Shown here: piece after piece, positions 22,345-34,267 of the stretch | Numbering within the stretch: position 1 is the stretch's first letter | How the letters are laid out: every line of letters begins with the position of its first letter | DNA from: Elsinoe arachidis | Lineage: Eukaryota > Ascomycota > Dothideomycetes > Myriangiales > Elsinoaceae | Assembly: GCA_013372555.1 (NCBI GenBank) | Contig: JAAPAX010000008.1 | Location: 434,001 to 498,000 of the forward strand | Reading direction: 5' to 3' | DNA: 64,000 nt | The notes under the pieces: model-generated | What the model saw: the letters and a program-made list of their open reading frames with translations, nothing else | Database searches by the model: none | Told to the model about the DNA's origin: nothing | Position numbers and translations under genes: made by a program

Positions 22345-24876
22345 TCAAGTGTTGAAAAGACTCCCCCTTTCCCATTCGATGTTCTCGAGCCAAGTCATCA
22401 ATTCTGCATCCGTCACAGCAGACGGGAAATTAAAATGCAAAGATGGGTCTTCGTAGGGGTTCTCAGGGGAAGGATTGGTGACGGCCGCCTGCTGTGGCCC
22501 TGGTGACAAGATCTTATCCAGGACCTTCTTCAATAGCTTCCTCGCTTTGTGGCAGATTGCGTAGTTCCCACCGATATTGGGCTCCACAGCTGACAGAGCA
22601 GAGATGAAGACGCTCAAGTCCTGGATGGTCTCAGATCGTGGGAGAATCTCGGGTGTGTACTGTCGGGTGTTCTCTTGCTTGAGCATTTCGACAGCAAGGA
22701 TGCCGGCAGAGGGAATGCCGTGGAAAGCAATCTGGCATGGTCAGCGAGAGTCCAGTCTGGTTGGATGATGAACTTACCAGGTATGTCAGATCGATCTGCA
22801 GATCCCGCAGAAAGTCTCTTTTGGCCGCTCCAGCAAGTACATACTTCAGTAATTCTCTGGCGTGAGTGAGCAAGACTCTGTTGTCGTCAGTCTTTAGACG
22901 ATTGATCAAAGCTTTCTCCAGCAGTAGCGATGTATGCAACATGCCACACTTGATGGACAGCAGGTGCAGGGTATTCCAAGGTACCCTGTCCCGATCCCAT
23001 TGTGCTATCAGTGGGTGGTTTTGTGTCTGACAATGAGCCAAGGCCTGGACAACATCCATCTTGATGAAGTCTGGCATCTGCTCGTTGACCAATCGGATCT
23101 TCTCTCTGATCGCTTGACCGCGCTGGAGCAGATCCTGGACGTTGGTACCCAGCGCCACCTCGAGAATGTCTTCTCGAAGCTGTGCATGTGCGGCCCACAC
23201 TCGCCGCCATGTGCTCCTATGCAGCCGGCCTTGGGTGTTCCAGCCGTTGTCAAGCCTTGCAATGACCTGTTGAAGCTCTTCCCCGTCCATGAAAAGCTCT
23301 TCATCGGATAGATCGAGTGGTAGTTGCAGAACACAGTATCTGTGACTGAGCCTCGGCGGTCGTCCCAAGAATGTTGAAAGGGACTTGTCATGTCCATAAA
23401 GCATATCGAACATCCTAATACGGGTCTCGTTGACCAAGAATGGTGTGTGCTCATCTTGCCGTTTCTCCTGGTGCAATCCCAGATGGATACATGTATTGAT
23501 GACTTCTCCGATGCGGGCCCAAGCCTGAAAATGCGTGTCGCCCTTCATGGACTCTATGACGAGCACGGATTCGAAGAGTACACAAAGATACAGATCTGTG
23601 ATACTCTCGCAATCCCGGCAGAACTCGAGCGTGCTCTCCATGGCCTCTTGGATCCTCTCGGTAAAGTCCCGGCGGTCTTTGGCAATAGAATGGATTTCAC
23701 TGAGAGCCGGATCCCAGTCGGAAAGGTCCAGAGATACAATGGATACACCAGAGAAAATGATCCCGATTGTGTCCCACCGTAAATTGTGACCGGTGTGCAG
23801 CATTGCCCATTCCCGAGCCGTAGTGTTGCCATCGACAGGTGGAGTCTTCTCAGTGTTACGCCATACCAGCTCGGATAGAGGGTAAAGTTCGTGAAGACTT
23901 TGATGATTGGCAAGCAGGTCCCCAAAGGCTTCCACAATGCCGTTGATCCAGACAGCGTAAGTGGGCTTAACTATTGTGATGCCATCAGCGCCTCGGAACC
24001 TAACACTCGTTATCAATGCGCAGCACGGTCATCCACACTGCTCACCATCGCTCAAAGATACTTCTGAACAGATTCATGTTCCGAAGGTAATGCAGCACCT
24101 GAGCGCCCTTGTGGATCTTCTCTGTCGAAATGGGAGTCGGAGAGCTGGACCTCTCTGGCTCCTCGTCCTCGATACCTAGACTCCTCTCATTGTCGGTGAA
24201 GACAGCCGAGAAGGCCGTCTTGCCCAGGAAGCCAGTCTTATCCTTCATGTGCTCGTTGGACCGTCCAGAATGGTTCGCATACTTGCTCACAGAGGCGGAA
24301 GAGGTGAGTGGTGATGCGCTAGTCGAAGAAGATGCGGTTTTGATCGGTGCACTATTCGCTGATCGGAAGCGACCCTGTCCGTTGTACTGCAGGAATTCTG
24401 GTGGCGTCGGTTGCTGCTGGTGTTGCTGCAGTGGCTGCGGGGGTGGGGGGAATGGTCTGGACGGCGGAGGAGGTTGGGTGAATAGTGACAGGCTAGCTAA
24501 TTGCGGGTCTGTGGCAGATCTTATAGCAGATGAAAGTGAGGCAGGAGCACGATCGTCTTTGTGAATTGGGGAAGAGCGGTTGCGGGTCATGGGTGCTGGA
24601 TGATATATGCAGTCGGCCTGCTTGCCTCTCCGCAGACAGCGAGAGCAAGTCGGTAGTTCGTGACCGCATTTGAGCTTGCCTGTAGATAAGAAGTTAACAT
24701 CAGGTCACCGCTGGTCTGATGTGGAAGGAGGAGTGGTAGTCTTGGAAGATCATACCTTTTCTGCATGGCTCGCATGAGAATGGCTTGCCGTTCCGTCGAT
24801 ATGTGGGAGTCAGAGTTCCGTTTGAGCCTCCGTTGGGGCCGGTGGTCTCAGGGGCGTTCATTGTTGCCTGAGCCAT
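22345..24876 (-). CDS. Zn2Cys6 transcription factor with fungal-specific TF domain, 787 aa
   Basis: Model complement(join(22345..22731,22778..23999,24046..24679,24756..24876)). All introns are GT-AG of 46-76 nt and the frame is continuous. The binuclear cluster CEPCRKGKLKC...CSRCLRRGKQADC is interrupted by the first intron, which is why no single frame shows it. A Pro/Gln/Ser-rich linker follows, and then the helical middle homology region (HTGHNLRWDTIGIIFS, ESMKGDTHFQAWARIGEVINTCIHLGLHQE, RIRMFDMLYGHDKSLSTFLGRPP), typical of the Fungal_trans family. The start at 24876 (MAQATMNAPE) could also be the second Met. It lies tail to tail with the monooxygenase at 20.9-22.2 kb. Confidence 0.92.
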
Positions 24877-25700
24877 TGCAGGTTAGACAGGAAGAGGGGT
24901 CCAGAATATCAGCGAAGTCGGCGCGACGCAATTCTGTTGCCTGAGGTAACGGGGCGGCTCTGGCGGTCCATGAAGCTTCTAGCCGGGCCGCGGATTGGAT
25001 TGCGGTGGAGACAGAACAGGCTTCCAGAATTCAATGCGGTGTCACTGTGGTCGCGACATGTCAGACTCGTCTTCGAGGGACAGAAGTCGTGATGGGGCGA
25101 AGGACAAACGCAAGCCAGGTGGGGGAAAATTCTCCGACGCGCCGGCCCCGCCGAAAGTCATCTCGGCTGACGTGCGGCTCCGCGACATGTGTCTGATTGG
25201 CTGGACAAAGAACGGTTCAGATTCGGCACATCCGCCTCGGTGTCAACCTTGCTCCGAGATCACTCGACTTCATCTCCTGCCTCACACAACAAGTATGCGA
25301 TGAGCACTTGCATCGCGATCACGCTGGAAGTATGAGAAGCCCTGAATGAGTAAACGGGAGGGCCGTCGTATTGTGGTGCTTTGGCCAAGGCTCACGCCTA
25401 ACATTCCCTCGAGTCTTCGGTGGAGATCCTGGAGGTATGCAGGACTGTCATCCATCTCTTGTAAGCAAGTCTGGATTCTTCCTTTGTCATCGCATGGTTA
25501 TGCAATGTCTTCGTTGTGCTTTTGGAGCTCTTTGTTGATCTCGAGCAAGCCGTGTATCGGAGGTATTCATCACGGGGTTGAGAACAAAGAGGTTTGTCTT
25601 GTATGAGCACTTCTCTCTCATCTTGCCCCGTAATTCTTCATTCTTCTAACCACACATACATCCAGCACCAAAACCAACATCAATACCAACAACATCCTCC
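24877..25700. other. Divergent promoter region between regulator and 25701 gene
   Basis: No gene is seen. It contains ATTGGCTGG, a CCAAT-type element on the minus strand, near 25196-25204. Confidence 0.4.
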
Positions 25701-26360
25701 ATGTCCTCCTCCCAACCCAAGGAAAAGTCCTCCCCCACCTTCACAGCCCGCATCTCCCGCCTCCGCCTCCCCCTCGCCCCCCTCCTCCCCATGCCCTGCG
25801 GCCCACCCCACCCCGACTTTCCCTCGACCCTCCTCGCCTACCACCTCCTCACCGAAGACCAACTCGACCGTCTCGCGCATTACTACCACCAATCCACTCC
25901 CGGCATCTACACGAACGAGTACCCGGCCCCTGTACTCTGGCCCAGGCGGCGGAGTAGTGCGTCTTTGTTGTCTCCCCGCGCGGGAGAGGGGAGGAGGAGG
26001 GGGAGTACCGGCTCCCCTATCACGGAGGGGCGGACGAGAGCGCTAGAGGAGGCGTTGGATGAGGAGGGAGGGGAGGGGTGGTTGGCGGGGTTGTTGGAGA
26101 GGGTGGCTGTTGATCCGGAACTGAGGAGGGACGGAGAGGTGGTGGAGAGGAGATGGTCGGCGATACTGAGAGACGATGATGAGAGGATTGCGATCAAGAG
26201 GAGGAAAATTGGCAAGTTCATTGGGTTGGTCGGGATGCAGACGCCTGCTGCTGAGGTGGAGAGTCGGATGCAGCATGATATGGAGAGGGCGGTGAGGGTG
26301 ATCAGACGGGAGAGGAGGAGGGAGGAAGAGAGGGAGTTGGCGGCGAGGAAGTGGCGGTAG
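25701..26360 (+). CDS. Uncharacterised protein with basic helical C terminus, 219 aa
   Basis: One exon; the ATG at 25701 follows a CA-rich leader. The N-terminal part reads LPMPCGPPHPDFPSTLLAYHLLTEDQLDRLAHYYHQ, which looks folded and conserved. A charged linker follows, then IKRRKIGKFIGLVGMQTP, and a C-terminal Arg/Glu-rich helix. The family is not recognised. Codons are C-rich in the first third and G-rich after about 25950. Confidence 0.7.
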   Translation: MSSSQPKEKSSPTFTARISRLRLPLAPLLPMPCGPPHPDFPSTLLAYHLLTEDQLDRLAHYYHQSTPGIYTNEYPAPVLWPRRRSSASLLSPRAGEGRRRGSTGSPITEGRTRALEEALDEEGGEGWLAGLLERVAVDPELRRDGEVVERRWSAILRDDDERIAIKRRKIGKFIGLVGMQTPAAEVESRMQHDMERAVRVIRRERRREEERELAARKWR

Positions 26361-26794
26361 CGTGGTAGAGATGCTGGTGGAATGTTTATTGTTGCAATTC
26401 AAGCATGTGCGGAGAGTGAAGACGCAGAAAGGATTGGAAATAGGGTTGCTGGGTGAAGGCTGCTTGCGTTTCGGCTTTCGACGCGTCGACGTAAGCGCGT
26501 TTTTGCCTACTTCCTACAAGAGCTTTCCCAGGTGTTTCACGCCTCGCATTTTTGGACCAATCAGCACGGCTTTCGAGAAACCCACGCTATATTGAACTGT
26601 TTTCTATTTTCTTTGTCGCTACTGCTTCGATACAGCGAAATCTTTGTCCTGTTACCAAACTCCATCGCATCTCTGCAAGAGACGGTCATATCTTTCTACA
26701 TCCGGTCTTGTCCATCGATACCTCGATCATATGCCGATGCCTGCTCAAGCACACTACCTCAGCTGTCTCACGGACCTGTCAAATTCAGATCTGT

Positions 26795-27016
26795 TCAACG
26801 ATGGTAGCCGACCTGCCACGCGATCGCGCTTCCGGAGTGTCCCGTCCTGATTTGCGCAGGCCGTCCGGGGCCAGGGTTGTGAACGATGGGAGGTAGCTGC
26901 TTTGGTTTATTCGCTGACGTAGTGGACAGTTCGGTTCCAGTGGTCGGAGTGGTGCTCTCGGTTCTTTGTTGGAGGGAAGAGATGGATGACCGGGCTTGGG
27001 AATTCTGGCTCGACAT
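26795..27016 (-). CDS. Possible small Ser/Thr-rich protein, 73 aa
   Basis: ATG at 27016 in the context CAGCAACATGT, preceded by a CT/CA-rich leader-like run. The product (MSSQNSQARSSISSLQQ...) is polar, has no signal peptide and no domain. Length alone does not prove it is a gene. Confidence 0.3.
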   Translation of the reverse strand: MSSQNSQARSSISSLQQRTESTTPTTGTELSTTSANKPKQLPPIVHNPGPGRPAQIRTGHSGSAIAWQVGYHR

Positions 27017-27099
27017 GTTGCTGTCGGAATGGGAAGATTGTTTCGCTGCTGAGAAGATTGCTATTGTGATTTGATACAATAGTCTATGGGTTGAAATAG

Positions 27100-28931
27100 G
27101 TTGATGATATGCTCGTCGGCTTTATAGTGAGAGGAATACATACCGTCATGTAATGTGGAACTACCAGAGGGCTTCAGCATCATCGCAATATCCTGCGTCT
27201 CGGTGTATCATGTTACTACCTGAAACTGAGACTCCTTCACCATCGTACCATTCCCTTCACGCATCAATGCCAAGTGCAGACCAGATGAGAATGTTGAGGC
27301 TGGGGTGTGGTGGATCCTCAGTCACGGTAGTCGTGCAGGAAGGAATCATCTTGTTCGTGATTGGGCGCACGATCCAGGTACATGAGGCGCTCCGTCAGTA
27401 CATTGCAGGTGTGTGATGACTAGAGCCATGGGCACATGTCTGATAGTCTGTCTGCATGAGCAGATCAGTATGGTCCTAATGGCTCGTGAAGAGAGATGAC
27501 CCCTGTTGAACGGCGAGTAGCGCAAGCCACACCGCGTTGATTCGTCGTATATTTGAGCTGCAACCTCCAGAAGTGCGATCATGGACCTCTCTTACACCTC
27601 TAATATAATCGATGCGGTGAGATTGGGGGCTTCAAGCGTGATTAGCTTGCAATGAAGGCTGTGGTGAATGTCCGGCTTCGGAGACGCCCCGAGTGTCTGA
27701 TGAAGGTGCAAAGGCAGTCTCGATTGCTCCAGTAACAACAATAGAAATGGACAACGGTCCGAAGAGTCTCCTGGTCCGAGCAAACAACCAATGAGTTCGG
27801 AGAATTGGGAGACTGTCCCGCGGAGGTCCGCTCCCTGTTGCACCGACGATCATGGCAGAGAACACAGCAGTATGTCCTGCTTGTAAGAATCGGTGACTTG
27901 TGCTTTGAATCAGCCTCACCCCCTGGTCATCAATCGATGGGCTCGTGTGAGCCATGCGGAATTGAGCTCGAGATCCGAAGGGAGGGGCACAGACTCGGAG
28001 CCGTTCTGACCTTCATTTGGATGACATGAGGCTCTAGCTCTCCAAAGTTGCAGGCGCATCCGGTTGCTCTCCTTGTACAAGTGATCTAACTCGAGGATGG
28101 TCCGAAGTAGTGCAGGCTTCTGGTGAATTCTCGGCGGCCTTCCGCGATCGATCTGCCCAGCTCGGGTTTCTCCACGGCGGATCATCTTGCTAGTATCTCA
28201 ATGAGCATGTAAGTATCCTCATTGAGGTGGCTATAGCGCTGCTACTATGACTCTGAGTCGCGCATAAGGCCCTGCTGCCACGTGGTCGAAGTAGGCGGAT
28301 GAGAACTTCCGAGCCACCCGCTAGCTCAGGAGACGTCAGCACTGACTCGAGGGTCATTCTATCAGGCCGAGCATCTGTTGAGATTACATTACCATCCAGT
28401 ATCAGGTTGGTCGGACAAATGGCGTGACTCGTAGACCACGTGGTTGAAACGCCATGCCCGTGCCTCGCCAGGGCAAGGACTAGTTGATGGCGCACTGACC
28501 GAGTCGTGGTGTCGGCACTCTCCTCATAATTTCGATCGCTGCTGAGAGATTAGACCATGCAAATACATCATCAAAAGGGACACGATTGAGTCATACCGAT
28601 GGAGAGCCACGTGGTCGATGTGGAGATTGAAGGGGTGCCAGGGCTGAGGGCCGGAGATCAGCGTGCGGCGAACAGCTCGATGAAGGCAGATTACCTCCGC
28701 ACGGTCTTCACAGCATCCCCGTCCTTGGACGGGCGTATTGTTGCATTCGAACACTGGCTGAATCACGGCACTTTGGAAAGCTTCTTGGTAACACAATGGT
28801 AGCTTGGAAAGTTGGTATATACGTCAATCGTGAATATACAAATAGTACGGTACGAGCTGAGCATGACAGGACCAGCAACGTCATGCCGCCTCGGTGGTTT
28901 CGCAATTCCCTTTCAATCGCTGTGCTGCAGT
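27100..28931. other. Uncertain minus-strand coding remnants
   Basis: Minus-strand frames at 27592-28185, 28190-28495 and 28524-28796 are partly protein-like. One piece (RYDSIVSLLMMYLHG, near 28555-28600) resembles the short middle exon of the zinc-finger family just upstream, but the zinc ligands are not intact in what follows. It could be a decayed fourth member. No model is offered. Confidence 0.25.
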
Positions 28932-29594
28932 CTATGATGTCGATACTCCCAGGACACCATCGAGAAAGGCGTAGTCTTCGGCTGACAGAGGGTAGCCATA
29001 AAGTATGCCCGCTGTCCTCGCACATAGAAGATCTCCTAAAGTGACAGCGCTCCAGTCGATCTTCCCACCAATTGGCGGCGTCTGTGCATCTACACTGAAA
29101 GAACGAGGCGTTCGAGCCGTGGATGAGCGGTCGGATACTGTTGATGCAGGGCTCCGATTCTGCAGGTACGCTGATGGTGTTGCAGCAAGTGTATACGAGC
29201 TGAATCCCCCGACTTGGCTCTTCCTCATCTGCAAGCTCTGGAGGCAGACTCGACATTTACCGAGGTGGCTACCCATGTTGCCAGGGTATGATCGTAGCTC
29301 TCCACAACCGAAACACCATCCCTCCCCTCTGAAGAGCGCTCGAGGATTTGTCGTACCCAAGGAGCTTTCCGGGGCGACTACATTGTGTAATTAGCCAGGC
29401 TGTCGAGTCACTATTCTAGTATGGACATACCGACAAATACCATGACGGCTACTGCAGCGCTCACATCATCGTCTATTTTCGTCAGCTTGGAGCTATCATG
29501 GAAAGCAGGTAAACTTACCCTTCAGAACTCTTTGAAGCTTCAAGAAGGTGCCGACTGAGACCTGGTTGTCGGGCTGGACCGTCAAGGGAGGCAT
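28932..29594 (-). CDS. C2HC zinc-finger protein, paralog 1, 187 aa
   Basis: Model complement(join(28932..29377,29431..29472,29519..29594)); introns of 46 and 53 nt with GTAAGT/AATAG and GTATGT/TGTAG ends, both phase 1. The start MPPLTVQ matches the MP starts of the two paralogs. A 42-nt middle exon encodes DDVSAAVAVMVFV. Exon three begins VAPESSLGTTNPRALF and then has the zinc finger CFGC-x12-HLGKC (C-x2-C-x12-H-x3-C), followed by a Ser/Thr-rich tail ending in a short helix-like DWSAVTLGDLL. One such finger with a partly hydrophobic segment before it suggests a DNA-, RNA- or protein-binding role; none is proven. Same strand as paralogs 2 and 3. Confidence 0.75.
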
Positions 29595-29599
29595 GGCGG

Positions 29600-31492
29600 G
29601 CTGTCAGATGACGAGACAGGTGTATCGTCGTTGGAAGGACTCGGTAGCTGGCAACCAGTACCACCTGCTATGATGCTTCTGACAGTATGAAACTCGGAGC
29701 TGATACCCTGCTTATGCCTGTTATCAAGGATTCCACCAGCTGAGTCTATGAACAGACATTCTGCTCCATCGTAGAAAGTGGTTGCCGTTTTATACCCGAC
29801 TTTCGAAGCGCACATCCTGCGGCGATTGCCTCCCTGTTCTCATTGAAAGTCGCACTGCCAGTCCCGAAACTCGAGCGCCTATGCTGTGTTCGACTTTCCA
29901 GACGTGATACTTTTGGACTAAGTTAGTTTCAAGACGTGCCACGAGCAGTGTGGTCGGTTCAGTCCTGGAGCCTGTAGTGATGATTTGTGATACGTGCAAC
30001 CTGAGTGGTGCATTTTCGCAGTGATTCTCGAATCCTGCCAGAAGGGTGCCGTGGGACAAGAATTGCGGTGAGCGACTGTGGAAGAGAACAGCGGCAGTGC
30101 AGATAGAGTCAGGGACTGTTGGACTGTGCAATGTGACACGCAGTCCGATACTGGAATCCTACGAGTTTCCAGAATTTCTGTTGAAGTATGAATTGAAATT
30201 CAATGCATGTATGCATGTAAAAGGAGTCTGATGTTGACGTGGCGTTTAGATCTGCATGTTGCGCGAGCAGTGCTGCCCAGTCTCTTTGCAGCCGGAAGGC
30301 GGCTTCTGAGCGCTGAACCATGTCAACCGGCTGTCTTCCGACGAGTTGTGGCAGAACCGATCCGGCTTGACACCCTTGTGCCGTGAGCGTACAACAATTG
30401 GCGCGCAGGATTCGAGAAATAGTGCCATTCCTTCCGCACTGGTGTCGAGTTTCGAGACCCGGGCGCTACCGTGATTACACCTGTGCTACTCGAGAGATCA
30501 AGCTGGCATCGACGGAAAGCACAGCTTCAAGGCCTCAGAAGCAAAGGGCGGCTAAGCGAGGGGGGTTGGCAAGCCCACGACGTAGGGGAAGGTGGGGGAT
30601 GACGAACTGGCTGGAAATTAAGGCAAAATTGTCATCGCTGTGTGCAAAGAGTGCTGGTGTACAACGGAATGGTAGAGCGCAGAGGAACGGACCAAACTCA
30701 CAATGATACGCAAAGCTGGCGGGCGAGCTCATTATGAAGTGACTGACAATTCCCACTCCTTGCAGCGGTGAGGCCGTTGTCGGCCCTTGCAAGAGTCTAG
30801 ACATCATGCATAGAACCATGATCGCGAGCTGTTATGCGCCCGTGAGGAACGACTCTCTGCATTTGTCCAATGCAGCGGACATGCTCGGCCGCCGCAGGGA
30901 GGGCCTGTTGTTGATGAGGGTTCGCTCGCGCGAGCTGTGCCCCGGACTGCCATAAACAGCATCGGCGCCTGCAGCTACTGCAGTCTGGAGTCCCCGACGT
31001 GCATCAAGAGCATTCATCTGAGCGCGACTGAGGGCCTACGGTTTGATTGCGTGCATTCAGAATGCAGAAGTAGGTCGATAAAACGGCACAGGATGACGCG
31101 TGGGCTGTTGGACGGGACGTCGAGGCTTTCCCCCACCCCAAACATCGGGCAGTTCCGTCCTCCCGATCACTCGTGCGATTTCATTGAGGGCGCCTCACAT
31201 AAGCTCTACTGGCTTGAACTTTGAAATTGATATAGCATACACAACATGCGGTATCTACAGATATTCCCATCTAGAGACTGAAATTAACAAAACGCCGTGA
31301 GATCCATTGGCCCCACGCGTGAGAAGACATCGTTCCTAATCAGGAAAACAGCTCCACAAATTCCAGCCAATAGTTGGCGCGCATCTACATATGTGGCTTG
31401 CATGTACAAAGACCACAGTACCGGTCTAGTCCTCACACCATGTTGTCTCAGCTGAACATTTCAGCTGATCCCATGCAGTGCCCAGCTCAGCT
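29600..31492. other. No supported gene
   Basis: A minus-strand frame at 29582-29815 (VGYKTATTFYDGAECLFID) ends just beyond the paralog 1 start and could be a lost N-terminal extension. The rest shows only short overlapping frames. Confidence 0.4.
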
Positions 31493-32367
31493 CTATTGCC
31501 TGTATATACCACTTTGCATTGTTCCGTTTTCCACCAGCTCCTCCTCTTCTGCCACTGCTTCGACTCTGGCGCCCATCCAATCTGTGTCCGGGTTGATCAG
31601 CCACTCAAGCGGCTCTTGGACATGATCGACCGCTGGCTCAGCATACTGATACTGGCTTCCATCACCCTGAGGGACAGTATTGACAAAATGGTTGAAATCA
31701 AACGCGGTAGCCTGGCCGGATGGCCTCGTGGAGGCTCCGATTGGCCGGTGAGGACCATCAGACTGTAGCAGAGAAGAGGTCTGCACGCTCCAAGATGCTT
31801 GCTGATGTTGTTGCATTGGATACGGGATAGGCGCAGTCATCCTGGTAATCGTATCCCAGTGAGAACTGACTGAGCCAGGAGGGGGTGCCATAGCAGGTCT
31901 TGCTGGATCTGGAACAATGTACCATGGCCCTGACAGTGGGTTGCTTGCGGGCTCATCGAACCGATAGGCTGCATTCTCACGCTGGAGGGCGGTCTGTATC
32001 TCGGTAGACGCGTCGACCGGAGTGTCCTCCGCGTAGCGATGACGATTGTTACCGGCACAATCTCGCAAGTGCCGAGCCATCCGATTGGCGTAGACGACAG
32101 TTTGTCCACATCGGAAACAGATCCCGGTGCTACGGTTGTGCCACCTACTTCTGGCAGCACGGTCGTTTTGGGGGGTTGCTACAGAACAATGAGAACCCAG
32201 GCTGGCTTATAGCACAAACACTGACCTTGCCAGACGATCATACCTGTCATCTGATACCCACGCTCTATCAGAGTCAGCGAGAAACAATCATTGATCCTCG
32301 AACATAACTTACGAGCTGCACAGCGACCCATCCACATGAAGAATTCCCTATCAGCATCGGTCGGCAT
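31493..32367 (-). CDS. C2HC zinc-finger protein, paralog 2, 259 aa
   Basis: Model complement(join(31493..32178,32226..32264,32313..32367)); introns of 47 and 48 nt, both phase 1, with GTCAGT/TGTAG and GTAAGT/GATAG ends. Start MPTDADREFFMWMGRCAA; the 39-nt middle exon gives RGYQMTGMIVWQ. Exon three has RSRWHNRSTGI and then CFRC-x12-HLRDC, a C-x2-C-x12-H-x3-C finger. The tail is Pro/Ser/Gln-rich with an acidic C-terminal helix (RVEAVAEEEELVENG) that could activate transcription. The frame stays open upstream of the MP start (EYHLVLVKATSFSIELF), so a longer form is possible. Confidence 0.75.
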
Positions 32368-32369
32368 TG

Positions 32370-34267
32370 CTCGAAGTTGTGGAATCCAGGGAGGCAGGGT
32401 TGTATGCCGTGGAAACAGCTCGATCGAGAAACTGGTGGCCTTCACAAGCACAAGATGGTACTCGCGGGCTTGACGTGGTCACATGTACCCGCGTAAGTCG
32501 AGGAGACGCGACCGTCCAGCTATCGTTGTATCTTGAGCAGAACGACAAAATCTCTCTGATAAATTCAGTCCCTTCCCACTCCTGGAACGCCAAAGCAACA
32601 GAGATCGTGACCGGGGAAGCAGCGAGCACAATGAAGGGATCGAGGAGAGCTGCCAGTACAGTGAAGAGGTCGTACGGCTAGTTGTGCGCCTTCGTCGGGA
32701 GTGCAGAGCTGGAGCTGGCAAGAGCCAGGGATGGACGCCGAGGGAGACCGCAACCAGGTCAACACTGTGAGGCTTGCCCGAAAATTCTGCTGATCGAGGT
32801 GCTTGTTACTGTCCCTTAGCAGGAGCTGGAAGGTCCGGAGCGTGAATACCGTGTGCTGCTCAATTGATTCTGGCGTTGGGGATGAGCTGTAACCGCAGCA
32901 CGCGGTCGGGATGAAAGGCCACTCGTGGTTTTGATCTCAATCTTGTTGATGTATAAGCGTCGTTGCCAGTGTACTTGCGCCTCGACAATGGTCTCCAATT
33001 GTGTACGTAGTAGATGTACAATAAGAGACGATGATATCCGGTATATTCGGGACCGCGTTGGTGTGGTAGAAGATGTAGCGTGTGAATTGTGACGCAAAGT
33101 GACCGCCGCGGTCTTGCCTTGCGCGATAGATCGTGGCTCTGCCCCCAAAGTCTGGAGGCTGTGTTAAGAAATGACCATGGAGGAGGTCAACAACAACGGA
33201 CTTGTATGCAGAGTGAGGCCGAAATAAGGAGCGATATTGACAGTCGAAGTGCCCAAATGCGATTCTTTGCTTAGCCTGGAATACTCGCGACCGTGGATGT
33301 AAATCTCGAGTTCGGACGGGGCCAGACCTCTGCACTCAATATGGCAAGGGCGGGGAGGACGACCAAAACTGAATCGGCCTTCGTTCATGGGACACACAAA
33401 GAACACCCGCCTTCTCCGCTCGCAATCCTGAGGCAGAGAAATGGATGCTTCCCGTGGCGGACCTGTTTGAGTGCAAACTGAAGTGGGGATTCGGGACCTT
33501 GGTGGCGATTGAGGCTCTCCCCGTGAGCAAAGACAACGCATCCTCACCAGAACAGAGCCTCACTGTCTCATTACGCTCTTCTCGGGACACTACCGATCGT
33601 TCTTGTGGAGATTGCGCTCGGTATAGCGGCGATAGAATTGCAGAAGTGGGTCAAAATCATGGCCTCTGACCGCTCAAAGCTCAGGATAGCGAAGAAGCTT
33701 TATCTTTCAGCACAAGCGTCACGATTCAAGGTCCAATGAAGAGCGGTATTGTCCATTTTTGCTGTCCTTGGCTCTCTTTGCCGGAGCCGTGTCAGAGAGG
33801 AGTTTCTGACCGGGCGGGAGAGATCTTTGGAGCTTGCCGAACACCTGCAGATGATCACTCTTTGGGTTTGAATGGCCTATCTTCAAGCCTTGTCAAGTCG
33901 TTCATCCTGTGGTTCCTGCTGGAGTGACATATGTGGCTGCGAACAGTCCGCAGGCCTTCTTCGCTTGGTTGATCGGTCATGGTGCGATCGCTGCCGTCCC
34001 CTACTGGAATCGTGGTTTCCGGACTTTGAACGCGCAATATTAGGATGAGCTCGCCGTGCGCTTCACGTCGTGGCCGATCGAAAGACGGTGCATCTACGGC
34101 CAGCAAAGTTGCGTTGTGGTCGGCGATTTGTACATCCATGACTTCGACTCCGGAATTGTCCGACGGGTCGGGCAGGACCGGCACGCCGAAAGCTACCGAA
34201 AATGCGTCTTCGACCTCACGACGTCCTTTGTTGTGCATCATCCTGAAAAGGTCGACACCGATTCAAT
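32370..34267. other. Accessory DNA with possible gene fragments
   Basis: Minus-strand frames at 32937-33335, 33164-33547 and 33855-34241 are protein-like in places (for example FGGRATIYRARQDRGGHFASQ; VEVMDVQIADHNATLLAVD) but overlap and lack domains or clear splice joins. They may be decayed genes. Confidence 0.3.

Noticed and set aside
20875..24876. Secondary-metabolite cluster around the monooxygenase
   Set aside because: No polyketide synthase, NRPS, terpene cyclase or transporter is nearby.
33855..34241. Minus-strand ATG frame of 128 codons
   Set aside because: Protein-like in places, but its ATG would lie 26 bp from the divergent start at 34268 and no domain is seen; left as a possible fragment.
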